NCBI RefSeq assembly: GCF_964186625.1
Contig: NZ_OZ075108.1
Location: 2,572,501-2,636,500 of the forward strand
From: Asticcacaulis sp. MM231
Lineage (GTDB): Bacteria > Pseudomonadota > Alphaproteobacteria > Caulobacterales > Caulobacteraceae
DNA: 64,000 bases
Direction of reading: 5' to 3'
Positions 1 through 9,558 of this stretch are shown here, in pieces. The first letter of the stretch is position 1. The number at the start of each line of letters is the position of its first letter. The position numbers and the translations under genes are program-made. The notes beneath the pieces were generated by a model, which was given only the letters and a program-made list of their open reading frames with translations, ran no database searches and had not been told where the DNA came from.

Positions 1-21
1 TTCACATGCGCGTCGGGAGGG

Positions 22-717
22 TCAATTTGTCGTGAAGAATCGCGGGTGAAACGCATGTAACCAGTGGCCGATCACCAGCACACCGAAGAGAAAACCTATA
101 ATGTGCGCCTGCCAGGCGATGACAACCCCCTCCCCGCCCGGCAGGAACGGCAGCAGGGCCGGCAGCAGATTAAGCCCACACCACACCGCACTTGTCGTCA
201 GGACATGGCGGCTCATTAACGGCAGCACACGCCCCGCACCACGCGCACCTATAATGCGCGTAGAGGCGCCGATCAGTCCGTAGATCGCTCCCGATGCTCC
301 CACTACCGGCATACTGGACATTAGATTCAGAAGGCAAAAACCAAGGCCTGCCGCGATGCCGCATAGAAAGAAGAAGGCAAAGAAGGATAGACCGGCGCCA
401 ATTCCCTTACCAAAGGCTCTCACCACCGGCGTGGCGAAGATCAGGCAGGCGCCAGCATTGAACAGAACATGCGTCCAGCTCCCGTGCAGGAAGATATGCG
501 TTAACAGCAGCTCGAAATGCCCCTGACGCAACAGGATCGGCGACAGGGCAAAATTATCAAGCAGCGCGCCTTCGAGCGCAGGACCGCCGGATATTTGCAG
601 CCAATAGGCCCCGATCATCAAAACCGGCAGGACCACCACCATTAAAGGCGCGTTAAAAGCAGGCTCCCTGTGGCGTTGCGTGTTTTCAGGCACTTCGGGT
701 TCAGGGCCGTCTGTCAT
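22..717 (-). CDS. Rhomboid family intramembrane serine protease
   Basis: The 231-residue product has about six hydrophobic segments and the rhomboid signatures: HxxxN at His83-Asn87, the nucleophile Ser142 in GASG, and the general-base His205 in a late membrane segment (QAHIIG). These residues are the Ser-His dyad and oxyanion positions of the family, so it should cleave membrane-spanning substrates within the inner membrane. The length fits a bacterial rhomboid without an extra cytoplasmic domain; a short charged, Pro-rich N-terminus precedes the first helix. It is transcribed away from the holdfast locus, sharing a roughly 250-base divergent intergenic region with it. Its substrate cannot be told from sequence. 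Confidence 0.93.
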   Translation of the reverse strand: MTDGPEPEVPENTQRHREPAFNAPLMVVVLPVLMIGAYWLQISGGPALEGALLDNFALSPILLRQGHFELLLTHIFLHGSWTHVLFNAGACLIFATPVVRAFGKGIGAGLSFFAFFFLCGIAAGLGFCLLNLMSSMPVVGASGAIYGLIGASTRIIGARGAGRVLPLMSRHVLTTSAVWCGLNLLPALLPFLPGGEGVVIAWQAHIIGFLFGVLVIGHWLHAFHPRFFTTN

Positions 718-843
718 ATTTCGGGACTTCTCAGAAACTGCGAGATCAAAAGTGGTTCAATTTGGTTATATATGCCCGCAGTTTTCCCCTTTTAACAGAG
801 GTGATGCGCGCCGGTGACAGGCAAAAAGCCTATATAAATGAAT

Positions 844-858
844 TTAATGCGTCATTTT
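844..858. promoter_or_regulatory. CtrA-like half-site pair upstream of hfaA
   Basis: TTAA-N7-TTTT lies in the AT-rich part of the divergent region, about 107 bases before the hfaA start. The CtrA consensus is TTAA-N7-TTAA, so one half-site is imperfect. Cell-cycle control of hfaA by CtrA is known from Caulobacter crescentus; the site here is inferred from pattern and context only. Nothing else convincing was seen in 718-964. Confidence 0.3.
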
Positions 859-964
859 AGGAAAAATACACCTATTTTTTAGGGTTGTAACGGACAGTGG
901 CATCCAAATTGCTGGTCGTCGGCCGTATCCGCGGCGTATCGGCCCGGACAGCGGAGCGAACCTA

Positions 965-1410
965 ATGCCGTTACGTAAAGTATCTATCCTGACCTTAGCC
1001 GGCATGGCCAGCCTAGGAGCCGGCGCGCAGGCCCAGACCATGAGCACCACTTCAGCCTCCTATCAGGCGGGTTACGGCCTCAGCCTGCACCAGATGCAAA
1101 CGGCCATCGATCCTTCGACGCGCGACTCCAATGGTAATCGCGTCATAGTGGACGGCGTCATGTCGATCGGCAGCGATAACAGCGTCTATTCCTATTCAAA
1201 AACTCTGGCGCCGGCGACTCTTATTCAGGCGCAGGCGCGCTGGGCGGCGCCTCGGCCATCGGCAACAATCTCCAGGTCACTGTTCAGGGTAACTACAACA
1301 CCGTGATCATCAACTCGACCCAAACCAACAACGGCAATGTCACTGCGACCGCCAACGGAACGACCGTTACTGGCGACCAGGGAACACTCAACGGACAGGT
1401 AAACTTCTGA
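965..1410 (+). CDS. hfaA: Holdfast anchor protein HfaA (frame broken by one base)
   Basis: The reading frame opens with a signal peptide ending near AQAQ, followed by a small secreted protein rich in Ser, Asn, Gly and Thr. The frame breaks at the A5 run 1198-1202. With one added A it continues through a Gly/Asn/Thr-rich stretch to the TGA at 1408-1410, giving 148 residues and a stop that overlaps the ATG of hfaB. In Caulobacter, HfaA is a surface amyloid-like protein that helps anchor the polysaccharide holdfast to the cell pole. Identification rests on position before hfaB and hfaD, size, export signal and composition. The break may be a homopolymer read error or a real inactivation. Confidence 0.72.
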
Positions 1411-2474
1411 TGACCATGCAAATCCGCAAACCCGCTCTGTTTGGCCTGATCAGCGCCGCGGCGATGGCAGTTGCCCTCACCGGCTGCATGACCACGCCGA
1501 GCGTTAATGCCGCAGGCAATTACAAGACCCCTATCGGCAAAGCACCGGTGACAGCCAACCCGACCGCCTATTCGGACGCTCTGGTCTGCCTCGGCGGCTA
1601 TGCCCGCTCGCACCGTCTGGCCTCGCCGCGTCTCGCCGTTGGTCGTATCTCCGATTACACCGGTCGCGCCTCACTCGACGGTGGCCGCGAAATCACTCAG
1701 GGCGCCTCGCTGATGGCGATGACCGCCCTGGCCAAGGCCGGCGCCCGTCAGGTCGAGCGTTTCGACACTTCGGTCGGAGAACTGGAACTGAAGTATGCCA
1801 ACAACAAGCTTATCACCGACGCGCCGGTTTCCAACCCGACGCAGCCGGCTGATTACCGCAAGATCATGGCCGGTCAGGTGGCCGGTTCAGACTTCTTCAT
1901 CGTCGGCGGCATCACCGAACTGAACAACAATATCCGCTCTTCCGGCGTGGACGCCTATGCTGGCGAAAGTTCTACGACTGGCGTTAAGGGCCTGTTCTAC
2001 GGCCGCACGCTGGTGATGAATGTTGCGCTCGATCTGCGCCTCGTCGATACCCGCACGCTGGAAGTGGTTGATGTGATCTCCTACCAGAAGCAGATCGTTG
2101 GTAAAGAAGTGAAGGCCGGCGTGTTCGACGTGCTGAACGGCAACATCTTCGACATCAGCGGCGGCCAGGGCGCACTTGAGCCCATGCAACTCGCCGTGCG
2201 CGCCATGATCGAACGCGCCACGCTGGAATTCATGGCCAATCTTTACGGCGCTTCCGGTCCGGACGTCTGTCTCGATCCGCAAAACGATTTCCTCTACAAC
2301 GACACCCTGGGCGCCACGGGCGGCCTGACCCCGGCCTACGACAATCTGGAGACGAACAATGCTGGTACGCGCGCAGAACCGAGCCGTTGGCAAAACATCG
2401 CTGGCGACAAGCGTCGCGGCCCTGCTGAGCACGACGCTGGCTACAGTTCTTCTGACGGCGGTTCCCGCTACTAG
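1410..2474 (+). CDS. hfaB: Holdfast anchor lipoprotein HfaB (CsgG family)
   Basis: A 354-residue outer-membrane lipoprotein: the signal sequence ends in the lipobox LTGC with Cys26 as the lipidated residue. The body matches the CsgG/HfaB secretion-channel family, with a repeated short-helix and beta pattern including a segment on avoiding or regenerating the outer-membrane pore (SGVDAYAGESSTTG, about residues 172-185). HfaB is known to be needed for export and stability of HfaA and HfaD, as CsgG is for curli. The start overlaps the hfaA stop. The C-terminal 38 codons overlap the signal peptide of hfaD in another frame, which is unusually long for an operon overlap. Confidence 0.9.
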   Translation: MTMQIRKPALFGLISAAAMAVALTGCMTTPSVNAAGNYKTPIGKAPVTANPTAYSDALVCLGGYARSHRLASPRLAVGRISDYTGRASLDGGREITQGASLMAMTALAKAGARQVERFDTSVGELELKYANNKLITDAPVSNPTQPADYRKIMAGQVAGSDFFIVGGITELNNNIRSSGVDAYAGESSTTGVKGLFYGRTLVMNVALDLRLVDTRTLEVVDVISYQKQIVGKEVKAGVFDVLNGNIFDISGGQGALEPMQLAVRAMIERATLEFMANLYGASGPDVCLDPQNDFLYNDTLGATGGLTPAYDNLETNNAGTRAEPSRWQNIAGDKRRGPAEHDAGYSSSDGGSRY

Positions 2475-3645
2475 TCAGACCATCCCCGACGGGGAATGGA
2501 CCAACAATCAGACGCAGACCGGTGTCATTGCCGCGAACCAGACTCTGAATGTGGTGCAGAACGACGGCCTGACGCGTGCGGACACCTATGCCACCGCCAA
2601 CAGCGTTCAGACCGGTAACGACACCTATGACGCGACGCTCTATTCGTATCAGTTTCTGAGTGGTCGCACGACGGCGACCACGACGATTACCGGCACCAAT
2701 TCCGGGGACGAAGACCTGTCGCTCGGTACACCGGTGTATGCTTTGAGCCAAGGCATCGGCAACTATGCTTCCGGAGTCACCAAGACTGGTCACCTGACCG
2801 CCGATACACAGCAGATTTCTACCGCCGATCGCGTCGAAGCCATAACCGAGGTTAATGCGCCGAATAACGCCATCTATGTCAGCGGCGAAGGCAATGCCAT
2901 CACCGAGGTCAACCACACCGCCTATGAGGCAACCAACGGTCGCCTCGATTCGACGGCTGTCCAGACCTCGTCCACCGAAGCACGCTCCAACGTGTCGGCG
3001 ACTGTGCATTACTCGCCCTCGCCCAATGCGTATAACGCGTCGGCGACCAACAACGCTTACACCGCCTATAGTGATGATCGCGGCTCACAAGAGCATGATG
3101 TCACCCAGACGGCTTCAGCCATGACCCAGGCCCGCGCCGAAGTTTATGCCGGCAATGTCTGGAACATGCAGGCCAATTCGACCGCCCTCGGCAACAACGT
3201 CAATCTGGAAAACCAGGGCGGCTCGCTCGTCGTGACAAATGACCAGACGCAAAGCGGCCTCGTCCAGTCACAGGCTGTGATTCAGGCCGACGAATACGGT
3301 CAGGCCTACGCCACCGCTTCGGGCATCGGCAACCAGGTTTCCGCCGGCAATAACGACATCTATGTTCGCCTTGACAACAACCAGCTGTCATCCGGCGGGG
3401 TAGACGTGGTCGCTTCGTTCGAGGGCGCCACCGGCTGGGATGGCTATGTCACCGCCGATGCGGTCGGCAATCAGGCGGTGGCCTATGCCTGCGCCGAATG
3501 TCAGGCCGACATGGGCGTCAGCAACACGCAGGTCAACAATTCCGACGTCAACGCCACGGCAACCGCCAGCGTCGGTCGCGGACGCACGATTGTCTCGACC
3601 GCACGCGCCACAGGCAACAGCGCCACCTTCTACGTCGGCAACTAA
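2359..3645 (+). CDS. hfaD: Holdfast anchor protein HfaD
   Basis: 428 residues with a signal peptide (cleavage near ATSQT, about residue 40). The mature part is a long Asn/Thr/Ala-rich repetitive sequence with recurring short beta-like units (NNxxT, QxQxG, ATASGIGNQV), typical of a surface-exposed, beta-rich adhesin. The start ATG has a GGAG ribosome-binding site seven bases upstream, although it lies inside the hfaB coding region. In Caulobacter, HfaD is exported with HfaA and completes holdfast attachment. It is the last gene of the operon and is followed by a terminator. Two cysteines close together (YACAEC, near residue 376) stand out in an otherwise Cys-poor chain. Confidence 0.85.
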   Translation: MLVRAQNRAVGKTSLATSVAALLSTTLATVLLTAVPATSQTIPDGEWTNNQTQTGVIAANQTLNVVQNDGLTRADTYATANSVQTGNDTYDATLYSYQFLSGRTTATTTITGTNSGDEDLSLGTPVYALSQGIGNYASGVTKTGHLTADTQQISTADRVEAITEVNAPNNAIYVSGEGNAITEVNHTAYEATNGRLDSTAVQTSSTEARSNVSATVHYSPSPNAYNASATNNAYTAYSDDRGSQEHDVTQTASAMTQARAEVYAGNVWNMQANSTALGNNVNLENQGGSLVVTNDQTQSGLVQSQAVIQADEYGQAYATASGIGNQVSAGNNDIYVRLDNNQLSSGGVDVVASFEGATGWDGYVTADAVGNQAVAYACAECQADMGVSNTQVNNSDVNATATASVGRGRTIVSTARATGNSATFYVGN

Positions 3646-3667
3646 AACTTTCGGCGAAGTCGATTTA

Positions 3668-3699
3668 AAAGCGCGTCATCTTCAGGTGGCGCTTTTTTT
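3668..3699 (+). terminator. Rho-independent terminator after hfaABD
   Basis: The stem AAAGCGC (3668-3674) pairs with GCGCTTT (3689-3695) across a 14-base loop and runs into a T tract. It lies 23 bases after the hfaD stop codon. Confidence 0.8.
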
Positions 3700-3719
3700 C
3701 TTGTCGGCACATCTCATAC

Positions 3720-3971
3720 GTGAACATCATTCTGGTCATTGCCATATGGCTTAACCTGGTCGGTGCATTGCCCTTATTTTTTCTTGGTCTTCTTTCCCTG
3801 CTAGTTTTCGGTGATTGCGGCGTAGCCATTTCACCTGACGAAATAGCCAAGTGCTATTCCGATCAGCGACACTTTGTCATTACCAGTTTTGCGATTGCGC
3901 TGCCAGCATTGGCCTTCCTCATCTTTCTGGCATATCGCATTGCCCGCAGGCGCAACCTTAACAAAAGTTAA
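3720..3971 (+). CDS. Small two-helix membrane protein, unknown
   Basis: 83 residues from a GTG start. It contains two hydrophobic segments (about residues 3-30 and 52-72) joined by a short polar loop with two cysteines (GDCG and KCY), and ends in a basic tail (RIARRRN). No family is recognised. It sits alone between the hfa terminator and the M16 peptidase and is visibly more AT-rich than its neighbours. The membrane topology pattern makes it more likely real than a chance frame, but no clear Shine-Dalgarno sequence was seen. Confidence 0.5.
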   Translation: MNIILVIAIWLNLVGALPLFFLGLLSLLVFGDCGVAISPDEIAKCYSDQRHFVITSFAIALPALAFLIFLAYRIARRRNLNKS

Positions 3972-4040
3972 TCAACCAAATTCCCCTTTCTTCAGACGCA
4001 ATCCTGCGGCAGTGTCCTTCCATCAAACCGGAGCGCACCT

Positions 4041-6951
4041 ATGCTGATAAAGAAAACCCTGCTGACCGCCTTTGCCGTCGCGGCCCTGACCACGACCGCC
4101 CTGACGCCGATCAGCGCCCATGCCGACACGCCCACCGTCTCCGCACCTGCCATCGGCACGGCCATCGACATCAGCAAGGGACTGGATTTCGCGCAAAACC
4201 ATTCCGACATTAAGGCCGATCCGGCCGTGCACTTCGGTAAGCTGCCAAATGGCATGACCTACATCATCCTGAAAAACGCTACGCCTCCCGGCACCGCCTC
4301 GATCCGACTGCGCTTCAATGGCGGATCGCTAATGGAGGACGACAGCCAGCAGGGCCTGGCCCACTTCCTCGAACACATGGCGTTTAACGGCTCGAAGAAC
4401 GTGGCCGAAGGCGACATGGTCAAGATTCTCGAACGCCACGGGCTGTCGTTCGGCGCCGATACCAACGCGCATACAGGATTTCAGCGAGACGGTTTACGAA
4501 CTCGACCTGCCCAAGGTGGCCGAGGACGATCTCGACACCGGCCTGTTCCTGATGCGTGAAACCGCTGGCAATCTGTCGCTGGACGACGGCGCCATCGATC
4601 GTGAGCGCGGCGTTATCCTGGGTGAAGAACGCGCCAGCGACAGCCCCGGCCGTCACGCCTATATGAAGTGGGCCACCGCCGCCTTCAGCAACCAGAAATA
4701 CGCCGTCCGCCTGCCCATCGGCCTGACCGACATTATCAGCAACGCCAAGCGCGACCGCTTCGTTGACTATTACAACCACTTCTACCGCCCAGAACAGGCC
4801 ACCCTCGTGGTCGTCGGGGATTTTGACCCTGACGCCATGGAAGGCAAGATCAAGACAAAGTTCGCCGACTGGCAAAAGCCGGCCGCGCCCATCCGCGTCA
4901 CCGATTTCGGCGCCTACAAGCCCAAGGGCGTCATCTCGGAAGTCTATACCGAAAAGGGCTTGCGCACCGAACTGAGCCTGACATGGGCAGCGCCCCTCAC
5001 CGAAACCTACCAGACCTATGCCAGCGCCAATATCGATTTCCTCAATGGCATCCGCACCCAGATCCTCAACGAACGTCTGGAGCGTCAGGCCAAGCTGCCC
5101 GATACCCCCTTCGCCTCGGCTACCATCGCGCACGACGATATCGACCATACCGCCAAGGTGACGCAGCTTTCGATCACGCCCAAGCCCGGCCGCGAGAAGG
5201 ACGCCTTTATCGCTGCTTATACTACGGTGCGCCAGTATGCCGAATTCGGCGCCGATCAGGCCGAACTCGACCGCGCGCTCAGCGATATCGAAACCTACTT
5301 CAAGCAGGCCTTGCAAGGCGCCAAGACGCGCAACAGCCGCGATCTGTCCGAAGCCCTTGTCAACTCCATGGCCGATGGCGATGTCTTCACCTCGCCCCAG
5401 CAAGACTGGGACTATTTCGTCGCCATGAAGCCTAAGATCACGCTGGCCACCCTCAACGACGGCATCAAGCCCTTGTTTGCCGGCGACGGTCCGCTGCTGT
5501 GGCACGAAGGCCCAACGCTCGGCGATTTCGACAAGAAGGCCTTCCTCGATACCTATAAGCAGGTGCAGGCCGCACACATGACGGCTTCGGAAGCGCGCGC
5601 CAACAAGCCGTGGCCCTATACGAGCTTCGGCACACCGGGCAAGGTGATCAAGCGGGAGGACATTAATGACCTCGGCATCACCCAGCTTACCTATGCCAAT
5701 GGCGTGCGCGCCACCATCAAGACCACGGACTTCAAGACCGATGAAATCGGCATCACCGTCCGCTTCGCCGGTGGCTTGAGTTCGCTATCGCCGGCCTCCA
5801 AACCGCCGGTCTTCGCCGCCTCCGTATCAGATCTGCAGGAAGGCGGCCTCGGCAAGCTGACCGCTTCGGAACTGAAGGACAGCCTGACCGGCAAGATATA
5901 TGGCGTCGGCTTAGGCCTCGGTGAAGATGCCACCACGCTTTCCGGCGGCACCACCAAGGCTGACTTCGCCACGCAGATGGAAGTCCTGATGGCCTTCACC
6001 ACCGACGCGGCCTACAGCAATGACGCTTTCGAGCGCCTCAAGGCGTTCATCCCCGACTATTACAACTCGCTCAATTCAACACCCGGCGGCGTCTTCCAGA
6101 TGAAGGGCAGCGCCGTCCTGCGCGATAATGATCCGCGTTACACCATGCCGTCTCAGGCCGATTTCCTCGCCACGAAGAATGAGCAGGTCAAGGCACTGGT
6201 CGATCGCCAGCTCAAAACGGGCCCTATCGAGATTACCATTGTCGGCGACATTAGCGAAACCGAGGCGGAAGGACAAATCGCCAAGACCTTCGCTACGCTG
6301 GCCAAGCGCGCCGACAAACCGGTGATCCCGGCCGATGGCCTGACCCTGCATTTCCCGACACAAAACCTCAAACAGGTCTTCGAGCATCAGGGACGCGCCG
6401 ATCAGGATTTGAGCTATGTCGCCTGGCCAAGCGCTGATTTCACCTCGGATACCCAACGCGCCCGCGCCCTGACTGTGTTGGCTGAAGTGATGTCGCTGCG
6501 ACTGACCGATATCGTGCGCGAAAAGAAGCGCCTGAGCTACAGCCCCTACGCCAGCAACTATTACTCGCAGACCTTCCCGGGCTTTGGTTATCTCAGCGCC
6601 GTGGCGCAGGTGAAGCCGGAGGACGATCAGGCCTTCTATGACACCCTTTCGGAGATCGTTGCCGAACTGAAGACCAGGCCGGTTAGCGATGACGAACTGC
6701 TGCGCGCAAAAAAACCGCTGCTCGACCGGATGGACACCGACCTGAAAACCAATACCTACTGGGCCGGTGCCCTGCCCGGCTCAACCGCTGATCCGCGCAA
6801 GCTCGACTATATCCGCAATCGCCGCGAACAGTACCAGGCGGTGACAGCGGCTGATATCCAGCGCCTGGCCGCGCAATATCTCGACATGAGCAAGGCCGTG
6901 CGTATCCAGATCAAACCGGCGGCGACGGCGGAAGCGACCGCCGCGAAGTAA
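4041..6951 (+). CDS. M16 family zinc metallopeptidase (frame broken by one base)
   Basis: A periplasmic pitrilysin/insulinase-type peptidase of 969 residues when repaired. A signal peptide (about residues 1-29) precedes the first M16 domain with the inverted zinc motif HFLEH and the following MAFNGS. The frame shifts at TTT 4479-4481: removing one T joins ADTNAHTGF to SETVYELDLPK, the expected M16 continuation. The second, catalytically inactive M16 half follows, ending with the usual helical segment (TAADIQRLAAQYL). Such enzymes degrade peptides in the periplasm or process membrane substrates. The gene stands alone, bounded by a strong terminator. The single-base break in an otherwise intact long gene is most simply a read error. 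Confidence 0.88.
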
Positions 6952-6957
6952 GAAACA

Positions 6958-6986
6958 AAAACCCCGCAGGTGACCTGCGGGGTTTT
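6958..6986. terminator. Bidirectional rho-independent terminator
   Basis: A perfect 13-base stem (AAAACCCCGCAGG with CCTGCGGGGTTTT) with a three-base loop sits between two converging genes. The A and T arms supply a U tract in both directions, so it can end both the M16 peptidase transcript and the opposing secreted-protein transcript. Confidence 0.9.
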
Positions 6987-7018
6987 CAGTTTTATGCGCT
7001 TTTTTTATATCCAATAGC

Positions 7019-7828
7019 TTACTGGACGAAGCCGCCGACGCCGCCATCGAAGCTCATCACAGTTGAGCTCGAAGAGCTCTGCGCCGAAGCGATCTGACGT
7101 TGCTTGGTGATCGTCTCAGTGCGCGTCAGGGTCAGGATCTTGATGCCGACACCAAAACGACGCAGCAGCGAGCGCTCGTTGCACTGGCGCTGCGGAGTTT
7201 GCACCTTGCAGGTCAGGGCGCCGTTCTCGAACCACAGGGCCTCGTTCTTGGCGCAGGTCATGTTCTTGCCGCCATCGAAATTGATCTTCGAGCCGTCATA
7301 GTCGGCATAGGTCCACTGCATGTGGGTGCCGGCGATGCAGCGATAGACTTCGCCGCGATAACCGTTGGCGATGTCACGGCCCGAAAAGACCTGCGACGCC
7401 GGGTGCGGCACGCCGGTGTCGTCGATGCAGCTAGCCTGAATGATGGTCTGGCGGGTGAAGCTCTTTTGTTCCGAATAGGATTCAAAAGCCGCTGCGTCGC
7501 CGGTGATCACATTGAGGCCGCCCGCAGCCTGTGGGTAACCGGGGGTCTGCGACCAGTTGCTGTAACCACCGCCATAATAGGTGGCCCCGGCCGAGGCCGA
7601 ACCGGACGCGTTGGCGCGAACATTGACATTGACATCGACCGTGGTCTTGCCGCCGCCGTGACCACCACCGCAACTCGTGCAGGGCGTGTGGGGCGGATTA
7701 GGGTTCGTCGGGACGCTGGGCGGCTTCGGGGGCGTGCAGCCGGTGGCACAGGCCATGGCCTGGCCGGCAAAGGCCAGCATGCTGACGCCCAGAAGGACGG
7801 TAACAAATTTTGCAAACATAGCGCGCAT
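7019..7828 (-). CDS. Secreted low-complexity protein, unknown function
   Basis: 269 residues from an ATG with AGAGGA eight bases upstream; longer upstream extensions in frame lack such a site. A signal peptide (ending about AMACA) is followed by a Pro/Asn/Thr linker with several cysteines, a GGGHGGGK glycine stretch, a Val/Asn alternating segment (VDVNVNV) and a globular part with four spaced cysteines, then a Ser-rich tail. No family is recognised. The design suggests a cell-envelope or surface protein with disulfides. It converges on the M16 peptidase gene and shares its terminator. Confidence 0.7.
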   Translation of the reverse strand: MRAMFAKFVTVLLGVSMLAFAGQAMACATGCTPPKPPSVPTNPNPPHTPCTSCGGGHGGGKTTVDVNVNVRANASGSASAGATYYGGGYSNWSQTPGYPQAAGGLNVITGDAAAFESYSEQKSFTRQTIIQASCIDDTGVPHPASQVFSGRDIANGYRGEVYRCIAGTHMQWTYADYDGSKINFDGGKNMTCAKNEALWFENGALTCKVQTPQRQCNERSLLRRFGVGIKILTLTRTETITKQRQIASAQSSSSSTVMSFDGGVGGFVQ

Positions 7829-7979
7829 CAAAACATTCCTCTTGGCTATTCTAGCCCGATCATGAGCAAGAACCATACCGCGCCAAACTTGCCTTTTGAT
7901 TAAATCAACCGTGGAAAACGCTTCAAAATGGACAATCACGGCAACAATCTTGCCTTTTACAGGGGCAAAGGAGACCACC

Positions 7980-8573
7980 GTGCCCCATTCCAGCACAGTT
8001 TCATTCTTAAACTACTGGCGCGGCCTTCAGGCAAGCCCGGATAAGGCGCCCTCACGGGACAGCTTTGATCCGGCTCGCCTCAAGAGCCTGATACCGCAGA
8101 TGATCATGATCTCCACGGCGGCGCCAGGCCACCGTTTTCGCTTGTCAGGCGGCTTTTTACGTTCCTTACATGGCTATGAACTGAAGGATACGTCTTTTCT
8201 TGATCTTTTCTGTCCAGCCTTCGTCGATACGATCGGCACCACGCTCGGCATCAGCCGCAGGCGTGAACAGCCCATCGTGCTGACCCTCAGCGCGCCCTGG
8301 AAGACGCAGACTTCGGACATGGAACCGGAAGACGCCGACCTGTTCCAAACTGAGACAGTGACCTTTGAAATCTGTCTGTGTCCCATGGTGAACCGCTACG
8401 GCAAGGTCGATCGTATGGTTGGCATTTACCAGACTACCTGTGCGGCACCGCGCAATCCTAACGGCTGGCTCGGCCAGTACACGCTTGTGGCATCAAAGCT
8501 TTATGCTCCCGACGCTGACATCAAGGCAGCCCATCTGCGCCTCATAGCCTCGGAAGGCCGTCGAATAGCTTGA
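7980..8573 (+). CDS. PAS-domain protein (PAS_5 type)
   Basis: 197 residues from a GTG preceded by AGGAG six bases upstream. The chain matches the small alphaproteobacterial PAS_5 family: a FDPxxLKSLIPQ segment, a RFRLSGGFLRSLHGYEL sensor core and later strands ending in the MVGIYQTT motif. These proteins carry no output domain and are thought to act as sensors or adapters. It is divergent from the secreted protein to its left, with about 150 bases between. The ligand is unknown. Confidence 0.78.
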   Translation: MPHSSTVSFLNYWRGLQASPDKAPSRDSFDPARLKSLIPQMIMISTAAPGHRFRLSGGFLRSLHGYELKDTSFLDLFCPAFVDTIGTTLGISRRREQPIVLTLSAPWKTQTSDMEPEDADLFQTETVTFEICLCPMVNRYGKVDRMVGIYQTTCAAPRNPNGWLGQYTLVASKLYAPDADIKAAHLRLIASEGRRIA

Positions 8574-8625
8574 TTCTTTATATGTTCAGCGCAAGGTATG
8601 GGGCTGTCATTATATAGAGGCCCCC

Positions 8626-9411
8626 ATGTCCAAATCCGAAGACGACAAGCGTTCCCAAAAAAAAGCTGCCGAGGCGCGTCTGGAGCAGTTGCAGATTGAC
8701 CTGGTCGACACCCAGATCTGGACCATGGCGAATGGCCAGAAAGTCTGCATCCTGCTGGAAGGCCGTGACGCCGCCGGCAAGGACGGCGCCATCAAGCGCC
8801 TAACCGAATGCCTGTCGGTGCGCAACACACATGTCATCGCCCTGCCAAAGCCTACAGATTTTGACAAGGGCGCCTGGTGGTTTCAGCGCTACGTCAACCG
8901 CCTGCCCTCCACCGGCGAATGGGTGGTCTATAACCGGTCATGGTACAATCGCGCCGGCGTCGAGAGGGTCATGGGCTTCTCTACACCGGATCAGCAGGAA
9001 ACCTTCATCCGCGACGTGCCGGATTTTGAAAGCATGATCGTGCGCAGCGGAATCACCCTGATCAAGCTGTGGCTCGATATTTCGCGTGACGAACAAAAGC
9101 AGCGTCTTGATGACCGTCGTTCCGACCCACGCAAGAAGCTCAAGGTCAGTGACCTAGATCAGGTGGCCCAGGATCGCTGGGAAGACTATTCCGCAGCCAG
9201 GGACGATATGCTGCGCCGTTCACACCATGAACATGGCCCATGGATATGCGTGGCTACCGACAGCAAGGTGAAGGCGCGCGAACATATTCTGCGTCATGTC
9301 CTCAAGGTGCTGGCCTGCCCGCACGCTTCGGAAGATGTCGCTGCCCCTGATCCGGCGATTGTTTTTTCTTATGACGAGGTTATCGAAGGCCGCAAGTCAC
9401 TCAGGAAATAG
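8626..9411 (+). CDS. ppk2: Polyphosphate kinase 2
   Basis: 261 residues. The Walker A loop GRDAAGKDG spans residues 46-54, and the PPK2 signature YNRSWYNRAG lies at about 102-111, followed by the lid region with DISRDEQKQRL. PPK2 enzymes transfer phosphate between inorganic polyphosphate and nucleoside di- or monophosphates in the cytoplasm. The short single-domain form with a charged N-terminus is typical of proteobacterial PPK2. The gene is monocistronic as far as can be seen; it is preceded by a T/A-rich stretch that may hold its promoter. Confidence 0.93.
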   Translation: MSKSEDDKRSQKKAAEARLEQLQIDLVDTQIWTMANGQKVCILLEGRDAAGKDGAIKRLTECLSVRNTHVIALPKPTDFDKGAWWFQRYVNRLPSTGEWVVYNRSWYNRAGVERVMGFSTPDQQETFIRDVPDFESMIVRSGITLIKLWLDISRDEQKQRLDDRRSDPRKKLKVSDLDQVAQDRWEDYSAARDDMLRRSHHEHGPWICVATDSKVKAREHILRHVLKVLACPHASEDVAAPDPAIVFSYDEVIEGRKSLRK

Positions 9412-9558
9412 AACAGGCCGAGAACATCGAATCGCCGTTCAAAATATTGAAAAATAAAAGGTTAAAGTAACCGTTTGTTGACTCTGATTTGACACCCTTC
9501 CAGCCGTTCTGCAGGCAAAAGGGCCGGCAGTACTGGACAAAAGGTTCAGGGTCTTAAG

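Noticed and set aside
4420..5577. Minus-strand open frame of 385 codons opposite the M16 peptidase
   Set aside because: It mirrors a well-supported peptidase gene and shows no family signature.
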